Origin: Pampus argenteus
Lineage: Eukaryota; Chordata; Actinopteri; Scombriformes; Stromateidae
Direction of reading: 5' to 3'
NCBI GenBank assembly: GCA_036937835.1
Contig: CM072861.1
Coordinates: 4,504,001 to 4,568,000 of the forward strand
DNA: 64,000 bases
A program made the position numbers and the translations under genes. This document shows positions 1 to 14,000 of the stretch, one piece after another; positions within the stretch are counted from its first letter, which is position 1; each line of letters starts with the position of its first letter. The notes beneath the pieces are model-generated. The model was given only the letters and a program-made list of their open reading frames with translations, was not told the DNA's origin and did no database searches.

Positions 1-1840
1 TGTGTTTGGTTGCAATCCAGCCTATGCACGGCCTATTATATGTATAGAACCATAGGCGGTGCTATGAAACCATGCTTGGAGAGGCTAAAAATCAGTTTTC
101 CTAAATAACTGATCAAAGAAATAAATAATGAAATATCTCGATGGAAGCGTTTATATGATAGCACAGATCTAAAGCTTTTTCAGTCTTAATTCTACTCTAC
201 CTCACGTTGTAAATTATCACATCATATCGCAAAAATGTGATGCAACGGTGTGAGCATCGTAAGGCATTTCAAGCATGAAATAAACTACTGAAACACTGCA
301 AACAAACGTTGGAAGGAAGTTTTCTGATGCACAGGATTAAAGAGCTCGGGTAATCTGATCTAATTGACCAGTCTGAAGTGAATAGAGGCTGCAGATTAAT
401 TAACATATGTGTCCTGCTGCCTTCAGGTGCTGCAGGGATTTAATGACCTGAAGGAGAAGCTTTTCGTACAGTATAAAACAGCTGCGGACAACAGATACTG
501 TCAGAATCAATTATATTCATTCATAAATCAATGCGGACTACTTTACTGCTTTAACCACATTAATGCCGATTTAAACACATCTATAGGAGTGTTTGATTAG
601 GTTTACCGTATTTATATTTTAAGCAGTTATTAAGCGGCGTCCTTGTTAGAGCAGAGTGACATTGCTTCGTGTTTCTGAAACTATCTATTCTCAGCACAGC
701 AACACCAACAACATCTGAATAAAAACCCTCCACCTGTTTGCTCCTCTCCTCCCACCTGTGCACTATGCGTGTTGAGCTTGGCACCGAAATACGCAGACAG
801 GAAAAAACCAATTCAGGAAACGGTCAGAACAATCAGCAAGCCGAGAAATTCACAAAAAAAGCTTCATCATAATATTTCCAGGATCATTTTGGGGAGGCCC
901 CGAGCCTCTTATTAGCACCACCTACGTTTAGAATCTAATATGTGTAGAAGTGTGTGCATGTCTGTGTGTAAGTCAGCACATGTCCACATACATATTGAAG
1001 CTTCCAATCTAATAATCTCTAAAAATCATATCCCAGACTCACAGACTGAGATCTTCCTGTATGTCTTTGTTGGTATAGTTTTCACAAGTTTATCTATTTA
1101 TCAATTTTATTTTGATGATTCCAGATTAAGTTCCAGATTGAAATGATTTAAAGTATTTGTTGTTTTTTTCAGAGACATACGTGAGCTAAATATAACTACT
1201 AGTTGTTTGTTGAGAACATCAAACATCATCAGAATATATAAATATGGACAGATGACTTAAAATAATGACATTACAATGATTGCAGATAATTGTATCCTTT
1301 GTGTCGCTGCTTGTTTTGTTGCACTGTGAGTATCTGCTGTTTTAAAGAGAACACTGAATAACAAAGGCAATTAGCATGAGGCACATTTACACTGATTGGA
1401 CAGGCTGGATTGCATTAGAGACTTGACTTAAGGTCAACACAGATTACTGCGTGTCAGGAAAGTAGAGAGCTGAAATTCAATTATTTAATTATAAACATAT
1501 GTTAAAAATACATGTTAATATATACCTTATAAGTTAAGCAGATTCACCCTGGCCTTCAACAACAGATTCACCCTGCCAGTGCAGTCTAAAGACATTTCAC
1601 CCTTTTTCATCTTGGATCTGTATCACACACTCTTTGTCTGTTTTACATATAATAGATCAAAATCAAAAGGAAAAAAAACAAAACAAAAGAGAATGCCAAG
1701 AAATGCAGGTTATTTCAGTTATGTCAACAAGAGGGAACAGTGAGTGCAACAATTACTGAGGCTTGAAAAGATTTTCAAAAAATAAATATGCATCAGGATG
1801 TAGGTTTTATTCTCGGTAACATTTTATACACTTTCTGTAC

Positions 1841-1882
<42 letters not shown>

Positions 1883-1995
1883 TGATGGACTATGAGCAAA
1901 ACAATACATGTCATGTAAACCAGCAGAACAAAAAAAAAAGCAATTGTTGACTTTTGCTCCATAGTTTTCTCAATAAAAGTTATCAATTGTATTTG
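1..1995. other. Upstream intergenic DNA, nothing recognised except a TA microsatellite
   Basis: AT-rich sequence with only short, low-complexity open frames and no recognisable protein or RNA gene. A (TA)n run lies at 1845-1879. Confidence 0.5.
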
Positions 1996-2134
1996 GTCAT
2001 TGGACCTGATTATGGCGCTAGATGGAAGGATACAGGATCATCTAAACCAATATAATTTAGCCTGAGGGTAACACATTTTATGGCAATTAAATGTCAACCT
2101 CATGGTGGTGCTAGATGAAAAGTCAGGGCATCAT

Positions 2135-2200
<66 letters not shown>

Positions 2201-2520
2201 CGATAGATAGATAGATGAAATGTTTGACCTGCTGGTGACCATACATAGATGAAAGGTCAGGCCATCACTAATGTTATATAGGATATATCTTCTGGGGGTC
2301 ATGAATGTCTGTACAATCATTGGATGTCATTCCATCCAATAGCTATCAAGATGTTTCACTAAAAGAAATATATACAAATAAATTGACCTGGTGGTGGCGC
2401 TTGAGATGAAGTCATGGAAATATTAGAGTCCTTTGGATTTATCCCCTGGGGACCACGAATGTACAAAATGTCACAACCTTCCATCCAGTAGTTGCTGAAA
2501 TATTTCAGTTAATTTCAGTC
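1996..2520 (+). repeat. Cluster of a common fish dispersed repeat, with a (CAT)n array inside
   Basis: Repeated modules of one family are seen: gacctgattatggcgctaga near 2005, a tggtggtgctagatgaaaag module near 2103, a third at 2224-2345 (gggggtcatgaatgtctgta) and a fourth at 2383-2520 (ggggaccacgaatgtacaaa, then a ccatccagtagttgctgaaa stretch). A (CAT/ATC)n array at 2136-2200 separates modules, followed by a short GATA run. Related copies lie at 11975, 24340, 55395 and probably 60370. I know the wording from many percomorph genomes but cannot give a library name. Confidence 0.75.
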
Positions 2521-5500
2521 ACTTCTATAATAAGCTGAATTCCATGTCATTTTCTAAGTTATCGGCCAATCATATATTGACCAGTGTGTCCCTACATGAC
2601 ATATAATATAGTAGCTATGAGGTCACAGAACCAAATTGGTAAGGGTCAGAATATGAGGAAAAGGGCTGCTGTCACATTATCGCTATCACTAAACTAAAAT
2701 ATTTCTCATCTACACCATCATCAGCACACATTCTCTCCTGCTTGCTACTTCCAGTATATCTGCAGACCTCACAGCCAGTCTGGCAGTAGACCTCCATGCT
2801 GGAGCCAGATGGGGTCGCAAAGAAATGTATGCGAGATCTACAGAGCCTCCGTGATGTTACAGGGGTTGTTATTTGTTGTGATGTCACAGCGGCGTTCACC
2901 ATATGTCTCTCCCTGGAGAGAGGAGGCTCTCCACTGATTAGCTGAACAACTTATTGCCCAACGGGCCATGAGGTTGAATGACCTCTGGGGGGGTGAACAG
3001 AGAGGCATGTAATTTGCTTGATGGGACAAGGTTGTAACACTTCTGCGCGTGTACACATGTGCATATAATCATTAAAATGGACTCGCTGATTGCAGTGTGC
3101 AGTGTAACTGATGCTGAAAAAGGCTGTTAAGACACGAACAAAAAGCGTCCGGCATGTCATTGTTTCTCTGTCCTCCCTGTTGCTCGGATGCGTATAGAGC
3201 CGACTGATCTCATGCTTATGAATTCTGTGTAAAACAAAAACCAGATAGTTTGGTTGCAATTTCTAATTCTAGCCCTCTTGTTCCTCCTGTTGTCACTGAG
3301 ACTAATCTGTGACGCTCAGGCATTAGTGTTTTGCAGATGCTCGCCCATAAAAATCCCTGTTACCATCTCGGCTGCTTCCATCACTACAGGAATTGCATGT
3401 GAAGTGTGTTGGCGTGCATGTGTATTTTTGCGCGTGCGTCTTTGTAACTGCTATTTATGGTTTGGCCAGCCATAAAAATGTCTCCTCCAGCTCCTCTCTC
3501 CTCCATGTGTACAATCATCCAGTGGAGCGGTGCACCTGACGGCCCACACCGTAGCACTGTACATAAAGAGCAGCACAGCGCCGCGCTTCACACCTGCTCT
3601 GCAACAAATCCAAGCGCCATCTACACCTCCAGCACTGAAAACAACCGGAGAGCAATAAGCGCACCACAGATAACACACGCTGGGAGCAACAAAGTCTCAC
3701 AAAAATGTCTTAGAGAATGTCTTACGTGATAAATGACGTACATTTAAAACTAGCTTTAAAACTTTAGTTGAGGATGGTTGGGGTATATATTAATAAATGA
3801 CCATTTTGCTGATGTAAATTATTATTCTCTTACATTTCAGGATTATCTCAATACAATGCAATACTTACAGGCAGCCATTTGGTATCCATTCATTTCAGTG
3901 CATTATAAAAAAGCAGTTTGCACAGATACAAATTGCATTGGTTTTGCCAAATCCATTTTTTTTTTTTTTTTTTTTTTTGGAAAATATAACAGCTGCTTGT
4001 ATTATGTTTTTCTATTCCATGATGTTCCACACAGGTGCAAGACAACAGAGAGCAGAGTTTGCATAGCTTCCAGCTCCCCGCGGCTTTAATAGAACCAAGA
4101 GTTTTCTAAATGTCACTGTAGATGTTAAAAAAGCATAGTCGCCGGTTGCAGGCATTGCTGGGAAAACATTAAATACATAGACAGTCAAAGGTTTTTCTCA
4201 TGCATTAAGTATGAATATACATTTGGCAGTGTTTCGTCATATTTGTGCTGTCTGGCATTTATCTCTAAATGTATTTATCATTGCAAAGTAGTAGACTGAT
4301 ATCAATATCAAATATCAAAGTGTATTTTACAAGGTGTCGTTATATGTTCCCCTTAATATCCGGATCTTGCCATTAATTTATGACAAATGAACTTTAATTC
4401 TTATAAAAAAGGAAAAAGTGGAAAAACAGACAGACACATGAATTAAGTTTCCAAAGATATAATGCAGGAAACATTTATCATACTGCATGCAGTGAGAGTC
4501 TCGTCCCATTATTATTCTGTTGTGGTGATGCTACGGTGGTTTAACAGGTGGAGCCACTGCAGCCCCCTGAATGTCCCCACTTTGTAATCCACTGCTTTAA
4601 AGAGACAAAAGAACTCTGAGGCTACATGTGGGAATAAGTTGCTTCCACCTCACACTATTTCCACCCCGATCAATCACCATAATAGATGATATAGATGATG
4701 ATATTCATCTGGGGATGTATCATATTTATCTGTACACACGGAACAAATGAGGGAATCATCTATGAAACGAACTAAACTTGATCACACCTGGTCAACAGTG
4801 AATTATTAGAACGTTATGTTGCGAGATGGAGTGAGATTTTACGTAATAGGCTGAAAGTGCTTTGATTGTGATCAGGCAGCGGTGAAATGTCACAGACAGA
4901 CTCCATATGATCCAACTGGCTCCCGTTCAAAAAGCAAAAATGTATCCATCATTTTACAGCTGCTGTTTTTTTCCCATGAACATGCGGGGAAAATGCTTTT
5001 TGGGCCAGTGTGCATCACGTGACAGACCTGGAAGTTGTAATTACAAGGTTTGGCCACTATGTGAAATTGGCTTGAAAGCCCAGGCACAGTTCCTGTCTGT
5101 TTGGATGATCCACTCACACACGGATGCATGAATTTATACACGTTAGACACACAGAATGCATCTGAATCCACACAACTCTGCTGCTGATGCACCCTCAAGC
5201 AAGAACACCTCCTGTCATCTGGACTATAGTTGGATTGAATCGCCCAGATCAGCAACGCAATTCTTCTGAACATGAACTCTGAAGTCGAACCCTTGGCAGT
5301 TGCTTTCTAATGATAATAATTTCAGTCGATTGAAGGGGTTTTGACGAGACATGCATTGCCCTGCCTGTATTGCCGGTTCTACCAGTAACAGTAGTTGGGC
5401 TGTGACCAAAGACACTTCACAGGAACACAAGTGCAGACAGGAACGCCGACTGAGGAAGTCCTTCTAGCTCTTTATATGCTAAATGCTCCAGTGTGTCTGT

Positions 5501-6285
5501 CTTCTGTGTGCTGCTGGACGGGTAGTGCTCAGAGCATTTTCTCTAGAAAAAGCTGCCCGTTGCCACTGGAAACCAGGTTCATGAGAGCAGAGACACTGAA
5601 AGACCAAAACAACGAGCTGAAAGAAGGCAAAATGCTCGGTGGAGCTGAGGGGAACTAGGGATTTTCAGCCACTATGAACACACTGTCTATATGAGAGTAA
5701 CGACTAGAAGAGCAACTTAAAATAACAAGTGTGCTATAATTATAATGTACTCCATTGCATTACAAGTTAACACTCATCTGTTGAAACAACATTGCTGTTA
5801 AAACATCAGGGAGCGACTAACGACTTGAATTTTGATTGCACAATATGTTATTAGAGACTTTCTAGCACATAGGATCAAATCTACATATGTCTGCAGGCTG
5901 CGTAATCTCTCTGCCTGGAAATCCTGAAGACGCAAAAAACATACATATATACATTATAGAATTCTAATAAGAGGCATAAAGAACGCAGCAAAGCGTTAAA
6001 CATGATATTCCAATAGGCTGCAGCTTGGATGGAAGTCATGAAGAGAATCAATGTAATCTTTGAGTCAATTAATATAAGTTATAACAAAATATATTTACTA
6101 TCAATAAAAATATTGGGGCTTTTATTAATAAGCATGTTAAAGCAAAATGCTATGCTTCAAAACACAGGGATGTAAATGAATTAAACATGATAATGTCTTA
6201 TACTTATAATATCTATAATATAAGACCCCGATACACAGCAGGCGTGTTTTCTTTCTCCCTAAAGGTGGTGGTGATGGTGATGATC
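2521..6285. other. Upstream intergenic DNA
   Basis: No gene recognised. A GC-richer patch at about 3450-3680 has overlapping open frames on both strands but no recognisable protein. A poly-T run lies at about 3957-3978. The rest is ordinary AT-rich sequence. Confidence 0.4.
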
Positions 6286-6809
6286 TGAGGAGGAGGAGGA
6301 GGAAGAGGAGGAAGAGGAGGAGGAGGAGGAGGGATATCACCAGTTAATAACCCCAGCCTCCTCTGTCTGTCAGCATCATGATCTCAGAATGTACCGGGAC
6401 CCCTTCACCAGCGGAGCCGCGTCGTGATGAGTGTCCGCGGGCAGAGCTGCAGCCCGGTGACGTTGCCTCCATCCAGTAGTTGATTTCTCCAGTGTCAAGC
6501 TGGAGCCTTGGCACCAACACACACTCACAGAGGTTGGCTTTCCGGCGCGTACTTTGCTCCGACGCATTCCTTCCGAGGCTTCTCCTTCCTTCCATCTGGG
6601 GATTTTGAAACTTGACAGGGGTGGGGGGGGACTTTACCGTCGCAGACAGAGGACAGAAAGCCGGACGGGCAGGACGGTGAATGTAGCGGCAGGCTGGGTG
6701 TCTTGTTTGCGCACAGCGGTGCTGCTGGACCAGCCGAGAACGCACCAAGTCCCGTCCCACATCCCGGTTCCCCCCCGCCGCCCCCCTTTCCGTCCCGAAC
6801 ACGGCAAAC
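6286..6809 (+). promoter_or_regulatory. Candidate promoter and 5' UTR of the GFRA gene
   Basis: This stretch is richer in G, C and CpG than its surroundings, notably about 6400-6800 (runs such as gtccgcggg, ccggcgcgt, ccggacgggc). It starts with a (GGA)n purine repeat at 6288-6333 and has a CRE-like TGACGT at 6458-6463. No TATA box was recognised and no start site can be fixed. Two upstream ATGs lie here: one opens a 33-codon frame (6378-6479) and one at 6681 is followed at once by TAG. Confidence 0.5.
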
Positions 6810-6849
6810 ATGATTTTCCTCTGGATTGTGCTCGCTCTTTTCTTCTCAG
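6810..6849 (+). CDS. gfra3: GFRA exon 1: start codon and signal peptide
   Basis: Encodes MIFLWIVLALFFS plus the first base of a glycine codon. The ATG follows gcaaac, which gives a purine at -3. The hydrophobic run is typical of a signal-peptide core, with cleavage probably a few residues into exon 2 (GASLSS). The donor tcag|gtaggt is strong and leaves phase 1, which matches the acceptor of exon 2. The exon sits at the edge of the only clear CpG-rich stretch in the window, consistent with a first exon. Confidence 0.85.
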
Positions 6850-7191
6850 GTAGGTCCGATGATTAGATTTGATTTGATTTTTTAGAATAAAACCGAAAGC
6901 TGGAAGTCTTTTGTGAAACTGTTGTGTCACACTCTTTGTCTGGATGCTCGCAACTTAGACGGAGGTGAGGATGGAGGTGAGAAGTCACGCTTCATGCATC
7001 TCACCCCAAACTAAAGCTACATATTCCCGCTTCCTTCCACTGTATACCTGCATTACTCTGACCTACTGTGGGGTTTTATTTTTATTTATTATTATTATTA
7101 TTTATTCTGCTCGTTTAATGGTTAATTTCACGGTGTTGGAGGCGCAGAGATGTGCAGAGAAGTACCGTTTACCTCTCAACTTTTCAGCAGA

Positions 7192-7223
<32 letters not shown>

Positions 7224-7672
7224 GTTGTAGGATTTTGTTATGTCACAATAATAAGTGTCCGTGGTTCAGGCATTAAATGTGTGGGTTATTGTCCCCTTCA
7301 GAGCGCCACTAGGCTACGCCCTTCCAGCTCCAACCTCCTGGACTCAAAGTTTACACATGAAATCATGATGAGCGTCTGAAGATGCATTTATAATAGTTCA
7401 TTGTGCCTGCAGAACAGCAAGAATTATTTATTTATTAATTTATTATTATATATGTGTCTATGCAGAGTTATAAAGCTCCAAGAATCCAATCACTTGTTCT
7501 AATAAAAATACAGTTATATTATCACACTTATACCGTGTTATTAAAACCACTTCTAGTTTTTAATATTGTGATTTATAATATATATATATTATTATTAAAA
7601 AAAAATCTGAGGAGAATTTTTATTATTTTAAAAACCCACAGACATGATTTTTAAAAAAAAAAAAAAAAACAC

Positions 7673-7711
<39 letters not shown>

Positions 7712-10387
7712 GCACTCCAGTCTACCATTAGATTCATCTAAATGCTAAAATGATTACACATGAATTGTCTTAATAGTACTTAATAATACCTTAAAACCAG
7801 ACAGCATGTTCGGTGTAGATTACGAGGAATATGGATGCAGGAGGGCCTGAAACATTCCAAACAACGTTCCTCCTCCTGCTGTGATGCTGACACACTTTAA
7901 TTCATGGTGTATTCCTGCTCTCGTCTCTGGTGGATCAAGTGCAGATTCAGACATGAAATTCAGCAGAGACAATTAAAGCATTATTAACCTATTATGGGAT
8001 ATTTGTCCCCTTCATACGTCTTCACAGATCACCAGAGAGACGGCTTTTCTGTTTTTTTCCTTTTTTCTTTCTTTACACAACTTTAGAGTAAATTATTATG
8101 TATGAAGTAGAACCACCTTTTTATATAAAATTTTTTTAATAACTAGCCACTCTGACAAGAGTCGTGACATCTTTGCAAGAGGCCTTAAAACCTTCTTTTA
8201 TTTATACAAACAGCACTGAATACAATTATTTACCTTCACCTCAGTTTTTACAGATACTTTGAGTTAGTCTGTGATTCCCACACTCAGGCATTTTGCTGGA
8301 ATTAGTTTGAAATCTCCAAACCAACTGAAAACTTTGACCGTTTGCAGAGCTGCATTTGCAGAGCTGCATTTGCAGGCTTGTATTGACACCGACGCGGCTT
8401 CCTGATGATCACTGTAGTGACTGAACTTGCTGTTTGTTGGATGTGTGATGTGGTGCTGAAGATTACCGGGGTACGTTTATTATAGGAGCTCTCTTCATCT
8501 CTTTGCTTTGTGTTTTTTTTTATCAGGTTTGGGTGTTTTTTTTTTTTTTTTTACAGCACCATAAATGTACTGTTAGAGATTTTCTTTTTAAAAGGGTTGT
8601 TTACAGCACCATTCAGCTGTGGCAAAGCCTGCAATAACCATTTTCTACTATTGTATAGCAGTGTGTTTGTGCTGAGAGAACGGAGAGTTTTAGCATCAAA
8701 TGAACATCTAGTCACACACACACACACACACACACTCTTACACACACTTACAGACACTATGCATGGATCAGTGTCCAGAGGCAGATACACTAAAGACAAA
8801 GAAGCAAAGCCGACGTTCTCTGATGTCAAGAGTGAGAACAGGAGTTAAAATAAGATAACAGCAGCATTCTCGCTGTGGGTACGTATGGAAGTTTATTAAT
8901 GACTAAAGTATGAAACTAAATTCATCTATCGGTGCTGTCGCAGGACTAATGAAATTCCCCCACAGTGGCTCTTTGTGTGAGTGTGGTCTGTACGGCAGCA
9001 TGGCCCCGCCATGTTCATTAGCCGTGTTAATGATCGTCCAGCTTGTAGAGACACTGTAATGTTGAGTGACAGGCTCATATATCTCGCTGTCTCTCTGCCT
9101 CAGGTTTACCCAGCCTCCCCCACTCCTCCCCCATCCCCCTCCACCTCCCCCCTCCTCCTCTTCAGGCTTTCAGGTCGTGTCTGATTTTCCTTTTTTTTTT
9201 TCAATCTCAATCTAAATTCCCCCTTGGATTCAACAGCGCATCAGAATAAATTGTTCAAGTCATTCAATGAGGAAGTGCAGTCAACCGATGCCGGTGTGCA
9301 AACACATTTGGTGCAGCAGTGGTTGACGTCTTATCGATGTGCAGGCAGGTGTGCATGTTTGTGTGTATTTTGGGGGGTGGGGGTGGGGGGGGGAGTGGGT
9401 GCGTGACAGGGATCATTTTGCATAAACGCCACTTGTGGGTTTTTGAAGATCTATACTGACACCGATACTGTGTGACTGAGGCTGCCCACACGGTGTGTTT
9501 ACCTCCTTTTCCAAACATCTTGCTTCACCTGAAGTGGATTTCTGGATTTAAACCATTTCTCACACTGTCTGACGCTATCATAAACATATAGTATACGTCC
9601 AGCTCCTTACTGCAGCTATATGATGGAATATTCAAACCTTTATATGGAAATGTAACATTTGTGAAGTCTTTTTTGTATCTTTGGAAAATGGTTATCAGTG
9701 TTTGTCACAACATTCATACTACAGGACACCACGTTACCAGGGAGCTGATACTGGCCATGCTGGTGCAACACACACATGAGCATATATACACACACACCAC
9801 GAAAACACCTAGAGAACAACAGGTTCAGAATTTAAGATCTGTCGTCATTTTTGATCCACATATAACCTGGACTCTTGGATTCAAAAAGAAACATGATAAT
9901 CTTTTGCTTTTAAAATGACCAACAACTAAATATAGCATGATACAGAAGAAGTAATATTGAATGACTAGTACCACAACGTCAATGTGTGCTTTGTAATTAA
10001 ATTGAACTTGTTTTTGTGTTTTGTTTGCATTTTTGAAAGAAAGTCAACTAATTAAGGTTTGATGAATATGTGAAATCAAAAGTTTTGATTCTGTCAATTC
10101 TGTGTGTCCATCTTTAACAGAAATAAATATCTAATAACATATTATTAGATTAGATGATATATTGATGTGATACAGTGGTCTATCCTAAGACATTACCTCG
10201 CACAAAAAATGCACAACCTCCGCTTATAGCACACGCACACACACACACACACATACACAGGTGTCAGGTGTTTCAAAGTGTAGGCTGTAGGTTGTGTGTC
10301 TATCTCACTGTGCTAACATACCTATTACTGCTGATTTCACGCCACTGCAGGGGTGTGTGCTTTGAACAACAGGAGTCCTTCCAGTAG

Positions 10388-10460
<73 letters not shown>

Positions 10461-11020
10461 ATCTTATCTTTATTGATCTCCAGTGACAGACGATGACGTC
10501 TATGAAGAGCAATGAGGCCAGAGAAATGAGCATCATAAACCTACTTTGATGATAAGTGTAAAAAAGCTGCTTGGAATAGGAGAGGTCATCATCCCCCGGT
10601 GGGAGAGAGGGAGCGAGAGGGAGGGAGAGATGAAGAGGATTAGAAGTGTGTGAGGTGAATGAACTTGGTCAAAGAAGTTAGGAAATCCATCTGCCTTCTT
10701 CTGTCACGTTTAATGAAAAATGAGCAACTCACCTGGCCTCCATCCACCTGGTTTCATCTCATCTGAATGCAGATGTGTGTGTGTGTGTGTGTGTGTGTGT
10801 ACCAGGTATTCCTCATGTTGTGCGGACATAAATCTGTGGGGACTCGCCTCCGTTACGGGGACAAAAAGCAAGTCCTCTTAATATAAATCACTGAATTTAG
10901 GGTGAAGGTGAGTTCAGGGTTGTGTTAAGGTTAGTGTAAGGGTTCCAGTTAGACATGTGGTGGTTATGGTTAAGATATGTCTACAGGAAATGAATGAAAT
11001 GTCCTCTGAAGTTATGGAAA

Positions 11021-11064
<44 letters not shown>

Positions 11065-14000
11065 TTGCGTTCTTGTCAAAGGGAATGGTGTATCCAGGGG
11101 GGTAGTTTGGAGGTCTTCTGTGTGTTTTGTTGATAACTGGGATTTGGAACTCAAACACAGGGGCGGCAGATGGTGTGTTGGCTTCTGCTTCCTTGGCTGT
11201 GTGTGAGTATGTGTGTTAAGTGTGTGAACAAACGGTAGATTGAGTGCTGCATGTGTGTGTGTGTGTGTGTGTGTGTATTGGTGTGTCCTCTCCCAAACTC
11301 TGTGTTGTACATGATTCAGTGGTCCCTGAAGGTACTCTCTGCTCTCTGTGGTCAGAGCTTGGGCTGATCCCAGGTCAGCCGCGGCCTGACCTCAGGCCCA
11401 TCTGCTATCATGATGACAGATGTGTCAGAAACTGGCTTCAGATCAGTGGCTGGACCCACAATCCCCCTTTTAGTCTTTCTCGCAGACCACCCTCCCTGTT
11501 GGCAGGAGGACCCCTGTCAGACACTTTAGTTTAGGTCAGGACAAGACAAGTATATCTATCTATCTATATGGAGCATTTTGGTATAATAATGAAAGTTGTT
11601 AATAATTAAAAATCACATTGATCAGTGTTCAATCAGTTTGATCAAGTCTTTTGTGCTTGGTAACATGTCTGGTAAAGCAAGGCTACAAGTTTAGCATCTC
11701 TTAAAACAAGGAGACAATCATAAATTTAACAGGTTTGTAAAATAAAAATCACAATTATAATAATTTGGGTTAAATGTATACTGCACTGCACTCTCTCTTT
11801 CACTCAGAGACTCTTTTGCCTGTGTGCTGGCAGTATATAAATATTTAAATAATGGCACAGATAATTTATATGGAACACTTCCAACCCAAGTAAAGCTAAA
11901 AAGTAAATCTAGATTAAATATGCATTTGTTGTTATGTAGACAAGGTTTAAAGCTGTGCTTGGGGCTGCAATATTCATTACACCCCATAATATACTGCTAG
12001 ATGGAATGAGCGCATTGGTTGTTTTGCAGTGGGGCGGGGGTAGAGTAAAGGTCTTAAGGGTCAAATCAAATGGATTTGTTCTCTTGATGTTGTCTTGATG
12101 GCCTGAGGGCAGCATATTTCATGGAAACCTGCATCAGATATTTCAGATATTCAAGAGTAAACATGGATCTGATGGTGGCATTACAGGAAAGGTCGGGGGG
12201 TGGGGGGGTGGGTGGTGGGGTCACCAAAACGGTACGATTCATCCTCTGGGGAATCTGAATATCAGAAGCTATTATGATGGCAAGTCTAGACAGCAGTGTT
12301 AGTCTAAGTAATAGCAGGGAGAGACTGTCCTGTTCTGACTGACAGAGTAGATCATAATGTCAGACATATAGTTATGTTTGAGATGCCATCTAGCAGTGGT
12401 AGTAATTGTGAAGATATATATATATATATATGTGGACAGCAGTGTTACTATATGTCTGACATTATGATCTACTGATCATAATGTCAGACATATGGTAGTA
12501 ATTGTGAAGATATATATATATATATATGTGGACAGCAGTGGACTTTACTACAGGAAACCACTGTTCATTTCCTGTTTCCAACCGTGAGACAGAGCATTAA
12601 AAAATGACAACTGAACTATAATCACCTCCTAACCATAACCCCGTGGTTATTATTGTAGCCCGGTGACGAACATGACCTACCATAAGGAAGTAATAACTTT
12701 AACCACAGTCTATGCTATCTAACATCATTGTTTCTTATCAGCGATAAGTGTTTTGGAAAGCACAGACAGACGTCACATGGTTATAAGACGTATCTGGTTG
12801 TTTGATTAGAGGACTTGTGTAGATACCTTTCTGTTGACCCACGTGTTGGATAGAAGGACATGATGCTGTCTAATACTGACATTACTCTCACCTTCCCTTG
12901 ACCTGTCTGCTAGTGTGCTAAAGGCAAATTTGACCAAAACACAACTGCTAGCTAAGCTAGCTAACTCCGGCAACTCCAGCCCTGCTACAAGAACAAAAAA
13001 AATCTTTATGACTTAGCCCAGATGTACAAAAGTTGTATAAAGCCTTTTGTGACTCCACAGGGAGCTGTGATAAAACTCCCGAACTTACTATAAACTGGTC
13101 TCCCTTTGGCTAACAATGGGTCTGTATTGTCTTCACTATCAGCTGCTTTGTCATTCATGGATCCTGAAGAGATCCACTCACACACTTTAGTCTGGACCAA
13201 TGCGACAGGAGGTCTCTTTCTTTCATCAGTGGAAGGCTTAACGCTTGTGGCAGATACTGTCTGTCATATAGAATGATGTCATGACCCCCGACCAAAAGCT
13301 ATCCAGTAGTGTGAACCTGTCTCAGCCGGCTGACTGCGTAAGAGCCCTTTTCTTGTAATTATCAAATGTAATTTATGAAAAAACCCCACAGGCTGACAAG
13401 TCTTTGCCAAAACACAGAGAACTGGAGGCAGCAGCTCTTTCAACATGCGACGACACCGCACGAGTTCCTCTGCAAAAATGTAAAGACAAACGTGAGGCAT
13501 TTGTCACTGTCTGAGACCTTTGTAGCCATTTAGACAGTATACATTATTGTGCTCTTTGATCATAATTACACTAATTATGCCTCCTCTATTACCTCAGCTT
13601 TCCATAAACAAGGAAGCAAGGGGAATATAAAGACTCTGTGGTTCAGCCTCTGAGTGTCTGTGAAACATGATTAGAAATTTGCAGGTGACGCGCTGACTTT
13701 TTTTGTGTGTGTGAATGATTCTGGTTAATTTACGCACTGGGTCGCAGGCATAAAGTAGCAGAAGGAACCAGGGCTCGGCTCATATCGCTTATTTTCTGCA
13801 AACTGCTCCACATGCTTTTGCTCCCACTGCTTTTTTTTTAAAAGAAAATGATTAGCTTGGTTGATCTGCCCCAGTGCTGCAGAACTAATTTTACCAATAT
13901 GATGATTTTTGTATTTTTTTTTTTGCTCTATTGAAAGGTCAGTCAGACTCCCAATAATTGGCACTCAATTTAAGCATTTACTAAGGACGCAGAGAACAGA

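Noticed and set aside
6344..6811. 155-codon minus-strand frame over the first exon
   Set aside because: It is antisense to a CpG-rich 5' UTR, where long chance frames are common; nothing in the product is recognisable.
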